Assembly (NCBI GenBank): GCA_002449845.1 | Contig: DJXW01000021.1 | Coordinates: 1-36,784, forward strand | Length of the DNA stretch: 36,784 nucleotides | Origin: Prevotella sp. UBA6994 | Lineage (GTDB): Bacteria; Bacteroidota; Bacteroidia; Bacteroidales; Bacteroidaceae | Reading direction: 5' to 3' | Notes under the pieces: model-generated | Seen by the model: the letters and a program-made list of their open reading frames with translations, nothing else | What the model was told of the DNA's origin: nothing | Databases searched by the model: none | Translations under genes and position numbers: made by a program | Shown here: positions 16,146-24,750 of the stretch, piece by piece | Layout of the letters: every line of letters begins with the position of its first letter | Position numbering within the stretch: position 1 is the stretch's first letter

Positions 16146-17587
16146 ACAACGAACTTCTTTCCATTCTTGATGTAGATTCCATTCTTCTTTGGCATTGTTA
16201 CCTTTCTGCCTTGCAGGTCGTAGATACAACCAATGTCTTCTGTCTTGTTGTCTATCACATTAATACCACTCGGCAAATCTACTACAATATGAAAGAAGTC
16301 CTTCCAATGCACGACAGTTTTATATTTACTTTGTTGGGAAAACGATGGTACTGGAACATGCAACGTAGCATTACGCACCGTTTCTTCGTCAAAAGATGTC
16401 GAATAAATTGAGGGAGGATTTTCTGAACGTGTTCGTATTTCCTCGATGGCGGTGCAATTACTGAAAGCGTACGCTCCGATGAAACCGACATTCTTGATGT
16501 TCAGGGATTTCAAACCAACGCAACTGTCAAACGCATGATTCCTCACAAAATAATTACTATAATAGTAAAAATCATTGTTATCCGTACCAATAGTTAAGGA
16601 TGTCAACCCGGAACATCCGTAGAAGGCATATTCCGAAATGGTTAAAAGGCTCTCAGGAAAGTCCACGGATGTCAGGCTCTTGCAATTAAAGAAAGCGCAA
16701 CAGCCGATTTCTTGTATTTTTTTACCAAAGCTCACGGATGACAAGTTTGAGCATCCCCTGAACATACATTCGCCAATCGTGGTAAGGTCATCACCGATTA
16801 CAACGTTTTTCAATGATTTAATGTCCTCGAATGGAGATATATTACCTTCAAAAGAAATGTTCCTGTTCAAGTTCACCGTTTCAATAGGACAGCCAGAAAA
16901 CACCGTGTTGTTAAAATAATTATAAATGCCCTTTTTAATCCGCAAATCGTACCCATCGGAATATTCAAACGTCAATGTCTTCAGATTTGAACACCCTATA
17001 AACGCCATTCTTGAAATAGTGTATATGTTCTTAGGAATTGTTATCGCCTCCAAACTTGTGCATCCTTCGAATGCTCTCTCTTCGATGGATGTCACTCCAC
17101 TGCCCCATGACACGAATTTCAAGCTTTGGCAATCTGCAAACAAACCCACCTCCACTTTTTTTATACTATTGGGAAGGGCTATTGAGACCAAGTCATTGCA
17201 AAAACCGAAAGAACCTTCCCCTATGGAACGTACATTTTTGCCAAAAACCACAGACTGTAACCCCGAACCATAGAAGACATATCTACCGATAGTCAGAACG
17301 CCGTCTGGCATCTCTATGGAGGTCAATTCCTTACACTCATGAAATGCGTAGTCATCAATTGCAATTACCTCACAAGACCTACCTTTGTATGTCACATAAC
17401 TCGGAATCACGACTTTGCCAGAGTAATCTCCACCTGAGACAACTCTCGCAATATAAGCTGGTGTTATTTCATAACAAATACCATCCACTTCAATCTTCTC
17501 AGCCATCAACGACAAGGGGCTAACGAGCAAGCAAGTAATCGCCAAGATTCTCAAAGCCAATTTTGTGATAAAAATGTTATTCGTCAT
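16139..17587 (-). CDS. Secreted BspA-like leucine-rich repeat protein with NGKK-type C-terminal tail
   Basis: A 482-residue protein with a signal peptide of about 29 residues (ending SLMA before EKIEVDGICYEI), then about a dozen BspA-type LRRs ('sIemPdgVlTIGrYvF', 'GCSNLSSVSFGKKI'). The C-terminal tail 'IGCIYDLQGRKV ... GIYIKNGKKFVVH' is the ending shared by many secreted Prevotella/Bacteroides proteins and is often considered a sorting or anchoring tail. The final His and the stop come from the heptamer array at 16027-16145. It lies 65 bases downstream of the 1060-residue gene, probably in one transcript. Confidence 0.85.
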   Translation of the reverse strand: MTNNIFITKLALRILAITCLLVSPLSLMAEKIEVDGICYEITPAYIARVVSGGDYSGKVVIPSYVTYKGRSCEVIAIDDYAFHECKELTSIEMPDGVLTIGRYVFYGSGLQSVVFGKNVRSIGEGSFGFCNDLVSIALPNSIKKVEVGLFADCQSLKFVSWGSGVTSIEERAFEGCTSLEAITIPKNIYTISRMAFIGCSNLKTLTFEYSDGYDLRIKKGIYNYFNNTVFSGCPIETVNLNRNISFEGNISPFEDIKSLKNVVIGDDLTTIGECMFRGCSNLSSVSFGKKIQEIGCCAFFNCKSLTSVDFPESLLTISEYAFYGCSGLTSLTIGTDNNDFYYYSNYFVRNHAFDSCVGLKSLNIKNVGFIGAYAFSNCTAIEEIRTRSENPPSIYSTSFDEETVRNATLHVPVPSFSQQSKYKTVVHWKDFFHIVVDLPSGINVIDNKTEDIGCIYDLQGRKVTMPKKNGIYIKNGKKFVVH

Positions 17588-17652
17588 GATAACTAAAATG
17601 GTTTTGTTTCTCGTCTGTATATATAACGATTATATTAAAGTGTTATTATGTT

Positions 17653-20600
17653 TCACTTTACATATATTTTTCTTCCATTTACTATATTCAACCCCTTTTG
17701 TAAAGTACTGATTCGTTGACCTTGAAGGTTGTAGATATAACCTTTTATCATTTCATGATTATTTCTTACTTCTTCAATTCCCGTCGTTTGCACTTCGAAT
17801 TCGCCTGTGAATGATTCATGACTATTTTCCATCGTGACAGTGTAAAAACCTTCCCCATAGGAAGAAATGTCAATGTTGAGGCCTACGATATTGCCAGCGT
17901 TAATGTCTTTCTCATAGACAACGTTGCCCGTCTTGTCAGTTATACGTACCATATAGGCATCGTCGAGTGAATTGAGATTAATCCCTAATTGCTGGTTGTT
18001 GTATTCACCATATAGCGATTGCTCTGCCACTCTTCTTATCGGTGCTTTTGGCTGTGTCTTGATGGTATGGGTAAAGTCGAAGCGTTTTTTGGCATTCATT
18101 CCCTCTGGGGTGGCACCATCCTCATATTCGTCGTTGTAGTAGATGACTTCATCCCCAATAGAACATGACAGCAGGAACCACTCGGGATCTGCCAATTCTC
18201 CATCAATGACATTTGTTGTCATGCCGTAAATACCTCCGACACCTTCCAGCCAAGGAGTACTCCAGACCGTGCCGCCTCCCTCTTTACACATCATAACGTC
18301 TCTATACACGCCCTTAAAACCTTTGATGCCTCCTGTCTGCCTAGGCCCAATCACATAAGATTGACCATTAATCTGTAGAGTGGCATTGTCATCAACGGAG
18401 AAGTCGTACATCAACTTAAACTGCTGGTTTGTCGAGTCGTATTCGTATACTTTCTTGTCCTCTTCGTACCATGCTCCCACATAGCTCAGGGAGGGTTGTT
18501 GTGATATATAATCATACTCTGGATAATCGGGGCTGACATACCGCTGGCACATCATCTGCTTGCAGGTCTTTCCGTCGATAATGGTGTCACCATCGAAATA
18601 GAAGTACTCCACCCACTGAACAGGATTACCCGAGTTGACAGCTCCAACCTGCCACACCTTACCGTCTTCAACAAATGGGCGGTAAGCAGTCTGTGGAAAG
18701 ATATCAGAAGCTAAGTCTGGTATTGATGCTGCAAAATCTCCACTTTCATATAATTCATTCGCACATTCTAATGGGCTTTTTCCACTTTCCGGAGTGACGG
18801 CCAAAATATACCATAAAGGCATAAAAGCACTATTACCAACAATAGTGAGTTTATACTGCTCTGCATACGAAGTCAGCAAGTCAATATCCTCTTCCTTTTT
18901 GAGTTTTACATTCAGATATGGAGTTGCAAAAACCTCCTCGTTGCTCTCAGTAAAATAGCTTGAAGTTAATACAATAGATTTGGCATCTTTTTCCCAGAAA
19001 TCCAGCGTAGTTAACTTTTCATATTCTGACTGGGGAATAACATAGATGTCAAAAGCTTCGTCATTTATCATGAACAGAGTCTGAACATTAGCTCGAAATC
19101 TTTCAGTAATTTCACCACAATCTTTAGGAATACTGACAACGACCTTGTTCTCATTGAGAGTCAATGGAATCTTATTCCCCTCATAATAATAGTAAGCCAT
19201 GTTCATATCAGGTTTTGGGAAGGGCTGGATGTTGAAGTCATCAGCCGTGAAGATACACTCTCCATCCTCATAGCACGAGACGAAACGAGTATAATCATAT
19301 TCGCCAGGTGGTATCGGTGATAGTTCATGGAGAGGAATCTGGTCTTCAATACCGCTGCTTTCAGAGCCTACGCCCTCAACCCAGATATCGTGCCACACGC
19401 CTTTACCGTCGTATTCTATCGTCGTAAGCTTTTCTCCTTCCTTTGAATACTTCTGTAGGCAAGTGTATCTGCGGAATGGGCGATTGTTCACCTCGATGGT
19501 ATCAACGCCATAAACCATCCAGTTGGTATTGCCCCAATTCAACTCAGCCTTCCATGTGAACACCCTTCCGAAATCCTCACGACCGAAATCAAAGAAAGAT
19601 GTCATGATGGGCGAGTCGTATGAGTTGTCGCCAAAATCAACACTTTTTAAAACCTCGCGCCCACGCTCAAGTAGGAGGCACACGAGCCGTTCCGTGTTCT
19701 CGTCCTGATACCAGAGCTTTTTGTAAGTGGTACGTCGGATAATGGTATCGCCCTTTACTACGTAGGAATAGGGGATCTCATGAAAACCGTCTTCTTCCAT
19801 GTAATAGTGGATGTAGTTCCACCTTTTCCCCTCAATGCCCATCTTATGATACCCTTTCTCTGTCAAGTCCGGCACAATTGTTTGATAGAGCTTCTCGCCA
19901 TTTAGTTCACAAGCATTCAGGTTGTTATAGTTGCCCCACATTGGTATCATAGCAAAGAAATCCTTTGTGGCTCCCACACCTTCTATCCAGGAGAAATCAA
20001 AGTCATCTTCACCTTCATATTCAGAAACATCATGAAGAATGTATTCCCTGATGGCAATTCCTCCGTTATCCTTTGTCTGAATATCTTTGACAACTAATTT
20101 CCCTATATTGACTTGAATAGTGTCCCCAACAGTACAGTCGAAATTATATAGCAACTCTTCTTTATCTTTTTGGGGAAAGAAGCAATACACTTTCTTATTC
20201 ACCTCATACAGAGCCCCCTCATAACGGATGGTATTATCGTTATTCCTATTCTCTGAATACATTTTTAGGCATTGTTGACCAGCAATCAGTGTATCTCCCC
20301 TTAGGTCATAGTAATAATAGTGATCGTATTCAGCAGGACGCAAAGGCATAAAATTGTCGTACGTCCAATGCTTACCCTCTTCAACTAATGGATGATAATC
20401 ATCCTGAGTCTCTTTGTTGTCATCGAAGTCTGAGGTAAACACGAAGTAATCGTTGTCAGTATAGTAGAGCTTCAACAACTTCCCCTCCAACTGATATGAC
20501 TTGATGTCACAGATATGGTGTTCGAAAAAAAGATTTTCCATGATATCACAATAGACCTCTGTCGATAATCCCCGGTCTTCTCCACCGAAAGTCATTTGAT

Positions 20601-20835
20601 TCCCGTTGAGAGTTAACAGACCGACGTTAATTTCGTTCACCATAGAATAGGCCATCACATAGCCTTCTTCTGGTATTTCAATACTCAGATGCCGATGGCT
20701 GACATAGTTAGTATTCACCTCAAGCCAGATTCCCCCGTCATTCCATCCAACAAGCCTCCATTCACCATATATGCTTTCTGCACTTGCCAACATCGGCAAG
20801 AGCATCAAAAAGGTTATAATTATTGTTTTTTTCAT
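17653..20835 (-). CDS. Large secreted multidomain protein of unknown function
   Basis: The chosen start, MKKTIIITFLMLLPMLASA, gives a clear signal peptide and 1060 residues; an in-frame ATG 30 bases upstream is less likely. Residues ~20-135 look like a lipocalin or META/HslJ-like domain ('IYGEWRLVGWNDG'). Three related modules follow, each opening with GK.W (GKHWTYDNF, GKRWNYIHYY, GKVWQVGAV) and containing a 'GDTIIDGKTCKQM'-type strand. Before the third is a segment resembling the prodomain-type region of secreted serine proteases ('ANELYESGDFAASIPDL'), but no protease follows. The end has a DUF3244-like strand pattern and the tail 'YIYNLQGQRIS ... IVNGRKIYVK', shared with the LRR protein downstream. 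Function unknown. Confidence 0.75.
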   Translation of the reverse strand: MKKTIIITFLMLLPMLASAESIYGEWRLVGWNDGGIWLEVNTNYVSHRHLSIEIPEEGYVMAYSMVNEINVGLLTLNGNQMTFGGEDRGLSTEVYCDIMENLFFEHHICDIKSYQLEGKLLKLYYTDNDYFVFTSDFDDNKETQDDYHPLVEEGKHWTYDNFMPLRPAEYDHYYYYDLRGDTLIAGQQCLKMYSENRNNDNTIRYEGALYEVNKKVYCFFPQKDKEELLYNFDCTVGDTIQVNIGKLVVKDIQTKDNGGIAIREYILHDVSEYEGEDDFDFSWIEGVGATKDFFAMIPMWGNYNNLNACELNGEKLYQTIVPDLTEKGYHKMGIEGKRWNYIHYYMEEDGFHEIPYSYVVKGDTIIRRTTYKKLWYQDENTERLVCLLLERGREVLKSVDFGDNSYDSPIMTSFFDFGREDFGRVFTWKAELNWGNTNWMVYGVDTIEVNNRPFRRYTCLQKYSKEGEKLTTIEYDGKGVWHDIWVEGVGSESSGIEDQIPLHELSPIPPGEYDYTRFVSCYEDGECIFTADDFNIQPFPKPDMNMAYYYYEGNKIPLTLNENKVVVSIPKDCGEITERFRANVQTLFMINDEAFDIYVIPQSEYEKLTTLDFWEKDAKSIVLTSSYFTESNEEVFATPYLNVKLKKEEDIDLLTSYAEQYKLTIVGNSAFMPLWYILAVTPESGKSPLECANELYESGDFAASIPDLASDIFPQTAYRPFVEDGKVWQVGAVNSGNPVQWVEYFYFDGDTIIDGKTCKQMMCQRYVSPDYPEYDYISQQPSLSYVGAWYEEDKKVYEYDSTNQQFKLMYDFSVDDNATLQINGQSYVIGPRQTGGIKGFKGVYRDVMMCKEGGGTVWSTPWLEGVGGIYGMTTNVIDGELADPEWFLLSCSIGDEVIYYNDEYEDGATPEGMNAKKRFDFTHTIKTQPKAPIRRVAEQSLYGEYNNQQLGINLNSLDDAYMVRITDKTGNVVYEKDINAGNIVGLNIDISSYGEGFYTVTMENSHESFTGEFEVQTTGIEEVRNNHEMIKGYIYNLQGQRISTLQKGLNIVNGRKIYVK

Positions 20836-20877
20836 AGTTGTAATTGTTTTTGTTATTATTTCCATTCGTGATATTTA

Positions 20878-22344
20878 TTATCTGTTGAGTATCTGTTCCA
20901 AAGTGATGTCAGGATTGCTTTCTCCAAACACGTCTTTCTTCAATTTCAGTTTTCGATGCTGAACGGCAGAGATGGTAATGCAATAGATGTTACCGATGGT
21001 GCGATTGCTGAGACCGAGTCGCGTAAGGATACACAGACGGATGTCGTCTTCTTGCATCATGGGGTATTGTTCTCGTATTTTGGCGAAACGGTTGTTGTCG
21101 ATGGCGTTGAGCGTTCGTTCTATCTCATTCCATTCGTGCAGACTAAGGGTGATGAGCGAATCGCCACTTTGGTTGAGTTTTTTCAACACTTCCGTACGTT
21201 CGAGGATGAAGTCTTGCAGGAAAGCTACCACTTCGTTTGCTTGATGCAGCAAGGTTTTCTGGTGCTCAGCCTCCTGTTGGAGTTGGCGCTTCTCCTGTTC
21301 TTGCATGAGTAGTTTGTTTTCCATTTTCGATTGCTCGTATTCCCGTTGCTGACGAAGCAAACGGATGCGATAGCGAAGAGCCATTACCACAGCAAAGAGT
21401 ATGATTATTGCAGCGATGATAACGACAAGGAGTGTACGGGCATATATCTGTGAACGATATTCGAGTTGCTGATTCTCCATTTCCTGCCTCAACGTCTCTT
21501 GATAGTATTGATCCTTCTGTTCCAGCGCTTTGTAATAGAAACTCTCCACTTGTTCGAAAGCTTCGTCAATATCGTCTTCCACCTTTGTGGCTCCCATCCT
21601 TTGGAGCGCTATTCTGGCGAGGTTGCTCTGTATGATATATGCCAAATGGATGTTCTCTCCAGGCTCTATTTGACGATAGACGGTTTCTGCTGAGTCGAGC
21701 ATATTAAGACTAAGGTAACTGCGAGCCAACACTTGTAATGCACCAGATTTCAAGTCGGGATGCTCCTCTTTGTCTTCACCCGAAGGAGGGAGTGTGGATT
21801 CTGCTTGACGGGCATAGTCAACCGCTTTGTGATATTCGTCTTTAGCCCAAGCGATGTTTGCAAGACTGGTAAGTGTCTGACACATCAGGTCATTCATCTG
21901 GTTTTTCTCAGCAATGCCGTATGCTTTTTTGATGTAATTGATTGCTTCGTCGTAAGAGCCTTCTGTATTGTATGCCACTTGTGCTGAATATGTGCCAGCA
22001 TAGTCGAGCAGGATGACATAGTTGCGTTCATCATCGGGATGTTGTTCATAAATGATCAAGGCTTTCTTCATCAGGCGCAAAGCCTCTTCAGGACTACCTT
22101 GCGACAATGCTACCGCCAATTGTTGATACGCGATATAATAGGTGTGCCAATCCTCAGACTGTTCGGCTAAACGGATGGTCTTTCGTAGTAAGGTCTCACC
22201 AAGACGAATACTATCATTGGCCAAAGCATCTTTCGCATCCTCCAGACAATCTGCTGCTGTCTGTGAATTTGACTCTTGCTGTGGTTGATTGCAAGCCATC
22301 AAAAGAATGCCTATGATGAATATGTACACTGTCCTTGTAAACAT
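20878..22344 (-). CDS. TPR lipoprotein/membrane regulator with C-terminal helix-turn-helix
   Basis: With the start MFTRTVYIFIIGILLMACNQ the 488-residue protein begins with a lipoprotein-type signal (LMAC). TPR-like helices fill about residues 30-280, a membrane segment (TLLVVIIAAIIILFAVVMAL) lies at about 301-322, a coiled coil follows, and the end (about 410-488) resembles a LuxR-like DNA-binding domain: 'ILTRLGLSNRTIGNIYCIT', 'VQHRKLKLKKDVFG'. This architecture is common in Bacteroidetes and is thought to couple envelope signals to transcription. The longer frame starting at 22407 lies upstream of the -7 box at 22374-22381 and is rejected. It precedes the large secreted protein by 42 bases and may regulate its own operon. 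Confidence 0.82.
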   Translation of the reverse strand: MFTRTVYIFIIGILLMACNQPQQESNSQTAADCLEDAKDALANDSIRLGETLLRKTIRLAEQSEDWHTYYIAYQQLAVALSQGSPEEALRLMKKALIIYEQHPDDERNYVILLDYAGTYSAQVAYNTEGSYDEAINYIKKAYGIAEKNQMNDLMCQTLTSLANIAWAKDEYHKAVDYARQAESTLPPSGEDKEEHPDLKSGALQVLARSYLSLNMLDSAETVYRQIEPGENIHLAYIIQSNLARIALQRMGATKVEDDIDEAFEQVESFYYKALEQKDQYYQETLRQEMENQQLEYRSQIYARTLLVVIIAAIIILFAVVMALRYRIRLLRQQREYEQSKMENKLLMQEQEKRQLQQEAEHQKTLLHQANEVVAFLQDFILERTEVLKKLNQSGDSLITLSLHEWNEIERTLNAIDNNRFAKIREQYPMMQEDDIRLCILTRLGLSNRTIGNIYCITISAVQHRKLKLKKDVFGESNPDITLEQILNR

Positions 22345-22373
22345 ACCGTTGATAGTTTCAATATTTCTCGTTG

Positions 22374-22381
22374 CAAAGTTA
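22374..22381 (-). promoter_or_regulatory. -7 promoter box for the TPR regulator operon
   Basis: The minus strand reads TAACTTTG (TAnnTTTG) 29 bases upstream of the ATG at 22344. It decides the start, since the ORF's first ATG lies upstream of it. Downstream (22345-22646) there is also a small CCCAAAT/ATTTGGG hairpin at 22527-22555. Confidence 0.6.
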
Positions 22382-22569
22382 CGACAATTATACGAAAGCC
22401 GTATCACTTACTCATGGAAAATGTGCAATCATGATAAAAATAAAAATATCTATAAATCAACATGTTACGAATTGTATGATAATATAACCCATGGAAAATT
22501 AATGACTGAGGTGTGTTTGCATTTACCCCAAATCGGTCATTAGACAGAATTTGGGTTTATGTGATAAGC

Positions 22570-22613
22570 AAAAAGGTTAGAAGTTTGAACACATCAAAAC
22601 TTCTAACCTTTTT
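22570..22613 (-). terminator. Intrinsic terminator of the LRR-GH36-FAS1 operon
   Basis: AAAAAGGTTAGAAGTTT (22570-22586) and AAACTTCTAACCTTTTT (22597-22613) form a perfect 17-bp stem around a 10-base loop. It starts 33 bases after the FAS1 gene stop and ends in a T-run on the minus strand. Because the arms are symmetric it may also work in the + direction. Confidence 0.85.
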
Positions 22614-22646
22614 ATTGTGCGATGCACATACTTCACATTACAACCA

Positions 22647-24719
22647 TCAAAACATGTCTTCTACATATTGAGAGTTGTTGTAAACGCTTTCAGGGCAAAG
22701 TTCGATGTAATCGAGGTGGAACTCCGTTGACGTGTTATCAGGTAATACCGTCTTGAAGCGTAGCCAGTATTCGCCCTGCTCAAATTGCATCTTGGTGATG
22801 ATACGACGCAAGTCTTGCACGTCGGCACGAGCAATGAGCGAACCACCTTTACCACGCGAATAATACAAGGTGCCGCGCATCCAACCCATATTGTGCATGT
22901 TCGCATCACTTTCCACACCCATGTCGTCGGTCTTGGTATATAAGCACCAACCTGTTCCCGAATTGGTGTCGGGTGAGCCATCGGGATTATCTACGGGAAC
23001 CTTACGCATATCAAGAGGAATGTCGAGAGCTTTCATCGTTGTGAGTGAAGAGCTCCTACCTAAGTAGAATTGCACCATACCACGGTTGCCATTGGCAGTA
23101 TATCCCATGCGCAACTCGTATGTTCCGTCGGGAACGGGAGGCAAACGGAATGCAAAATCGTATGCACCCATGCACAGAATTTCATCACCCTGATAGTTGG
23201 GCCAGTTGCAATCTTGTCCTGGCAAATGATAAATCTCCGTGTTGTCTCCATTATATACAACCAAGTGCTTGGAGTAGTTGCGAGGCAGACGCATGTTTCC
23301 ATTACCACCGAATGCCGTTCCGCTGGATTCACCGAGGATAGCCCTCACCTCAGAGGGTTGCATCTGTCTGAGCTTGTTAGACATTACTTCAGGCAAAAGA
23401 GATAAATCGTCAAAGCGCATACGTTCGTTCAACACACCGCGAGGAACATATTCCTCGTAAGCCAACATGTTTAAGAGAGGATGAATATAACCATTGAGCG
23501 CTTGAATGTTGTCTCTCTTCAGAGAAATACCCTCTCTCTTGACGGTAGAGATAGAAGCAGAAGCCATTTCTGCTACACGGTCGGTAAGAGTGCTATTGGT
23601 TACCCAGCGGTTGATATAGATTTTTCCACTGTTACGTATTACCTTGAATAAGGTATAAGGCAACATCGTTTCGTAATACTCATATAGGGGAACCCTTGAG
23701 GTCTCGTTGTAACTATACACCAACTTGGTATAAGGCACGATATACTTGACGATATGGTAACGCACAAACATATTGAGTGCATTGTTAGCCTTTTGGAAAT
23801 CCTTGTCAGTGCTTACTTTGATGTTGTGGTTACGATAGTAATCATACCATCCGCTACCTTGGTCGGCACATTTGCCGTACGTGTTGTTGGCATATTCTAT
23901 CAAGTCGTTGATGTCGTTGATGCCGTTTTGTTTCAGAGTCTCGTCAGTTTCTGCAAAGATAGTATAACCCACGATACACTCTTCGGGAATGTAAATCTTT
24001 CCAGAACCTTTACCCGTTCCCACCTTAGTAGGCATTTGAATATCAGTACGTGCTTTCTCGTTGAGCGAGTCTGCCAAGCCCGTAAGTGAAAGAGCTTGGT
24101 AGAAGATAGAAAATTCCTTGTGTTTTTCCATCTCACCACTGATCAAGTTGTTAGAACGAGTAATCACGTTGTTGACCACATGCAACACACCATTCTCCAA
24201 TTCATTATCCATACTGGTAATCAATGAACTGTTGTTCAGCAAGATACCACCAGAAATGGAGTCGATGGAAGAGTTGATGTCACGTCCCAACATCGAGTTC
24301 ATGGTCATTCCGTTGCCTAAGTCCACTCCCATGATTTCGGAATAGAGCAAGTGGAAGAGGGCGATGTCCTTACACAAAGAGTCGGTAAGTCCCTCAAGAC
24401 CTTTCTGAGTCATTCCATTATGTGGTAAGTCCTTGTTAGACATATCCTCATACAGGTCATCAACATACTTCCTCATAGCCTCATTCGTAGGGGCGAAACA
24501 GGTGTACGTACCGTATGCAGACAGAATCTTGTCGTAGCCAGTGCGCTTTAATACATAATTGAAATCGCTAAATTCATCATTGCGATTGAGAAGGAAGTCT
24601 TCTATGGTTTCACCCGTAAAAGTGTAGAGGTTAGACTCGTCTATTTTCTCAGAGCAACTGGTCATGAAGGCACAGCTCACCACAATGATTAGCGATAATA
24701 ATTTTCCGAGCGTTCTCAT
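22647..24719 (-). CDS. FAS1 (fasciclin) domain lipoprotein
   Basis: The 690-residue protein has a lipoprotein signal MRTLGKLLSLIIVVSCAFMTSC. The first FAS1 domain (about 30-200) shows the typical 'YTCFAPTNEAMRKYVD' and 'LENGVLHVVNNVIT' (FAPTN.A / G.vHvid) motifs. A second, weaker FAS1-like domain occupies about 205-420. The last ~250 residues look like a beta-rich carbohydrate-binding or adhesion domain but were not identified. Such proteins occur next to SusC/SusD systems in Bacteroidetes; none is in this window. It starts 31 bases after the alpha-galactosidase and ends the operon, with a terminator after it. Confidence 0.85.
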   Translation of the reverse strand: MRTLGKLLSLIIVVSCAFMTSCSEKIDESNLYTFTGETIEDFLLNRNDEFSDFNYVLKRTGYDKILSAYGTYTCFAPTNEAMRKYVDDLYEDMSNKDLPHNGMTQKGLEGLTDSLCKDIALFHLLYSEIMGVDLGNGMTMNSMLGRDINSSIDSISGGILLNNSSLITSMDNELENGVLHVVNNVITRSNNLISGEMEKHKEFSIFYQALSLTGLADSLNEKARTDIQMPTKVGTGKGSGKIYIPEECIVGYTIFAETDETLKQNGINDINDLIEYANNTYGKCADQGSGWYDYYRNHNIKVSTDKDFQKANNALNMFVRYHIVKYIVPYTKLVYSYNETSRVPLYEYYETMLPYTLFKVIRNSGKIYINRWVTNSTLTDRVAEMASASISTVKREGISLKRDNIQALNGYIHPLLNMLAYEEYVPRGVLNERMRFDDLSLLPEVMSNKLRQMQPSEVRAILGESSGTAFGGNGNMRLPRNYSKHLVVYNGDNTEIYHLPGQDCNWPNYQGDEILCMGAYDFAFRLPPVPDGTYELRMGYTANGNRGMVQFYLGRSSSLTTMKALDIPLDMRKVPVDNPDGSPDTNSGTGWCLYTKTDDMGVESDANMHNMGWMRGTLYYSRGKGGSLIARADVQDLRRIITKMQFEQGEYWLRFKTVLPDNTSTEFHLDYIELCPESVYNNSQYVEDMF

Positions 24720-24750
24720 TATTTATTATATATAAGTCTTAAAGATTGTG

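Noticed and set aside
16037..16411. + strand reading frame starting MLNVQCSMLNVQ
   Set aside because: It is the heptamer array read as protein followed by the antisense of the LRR gene.
22345..22407. Longer start for the TPR regulator at 22407
   Set aside because: The frame lies across and upstream of the -7 box, and the later ATG gives a good lipoprotein signal.
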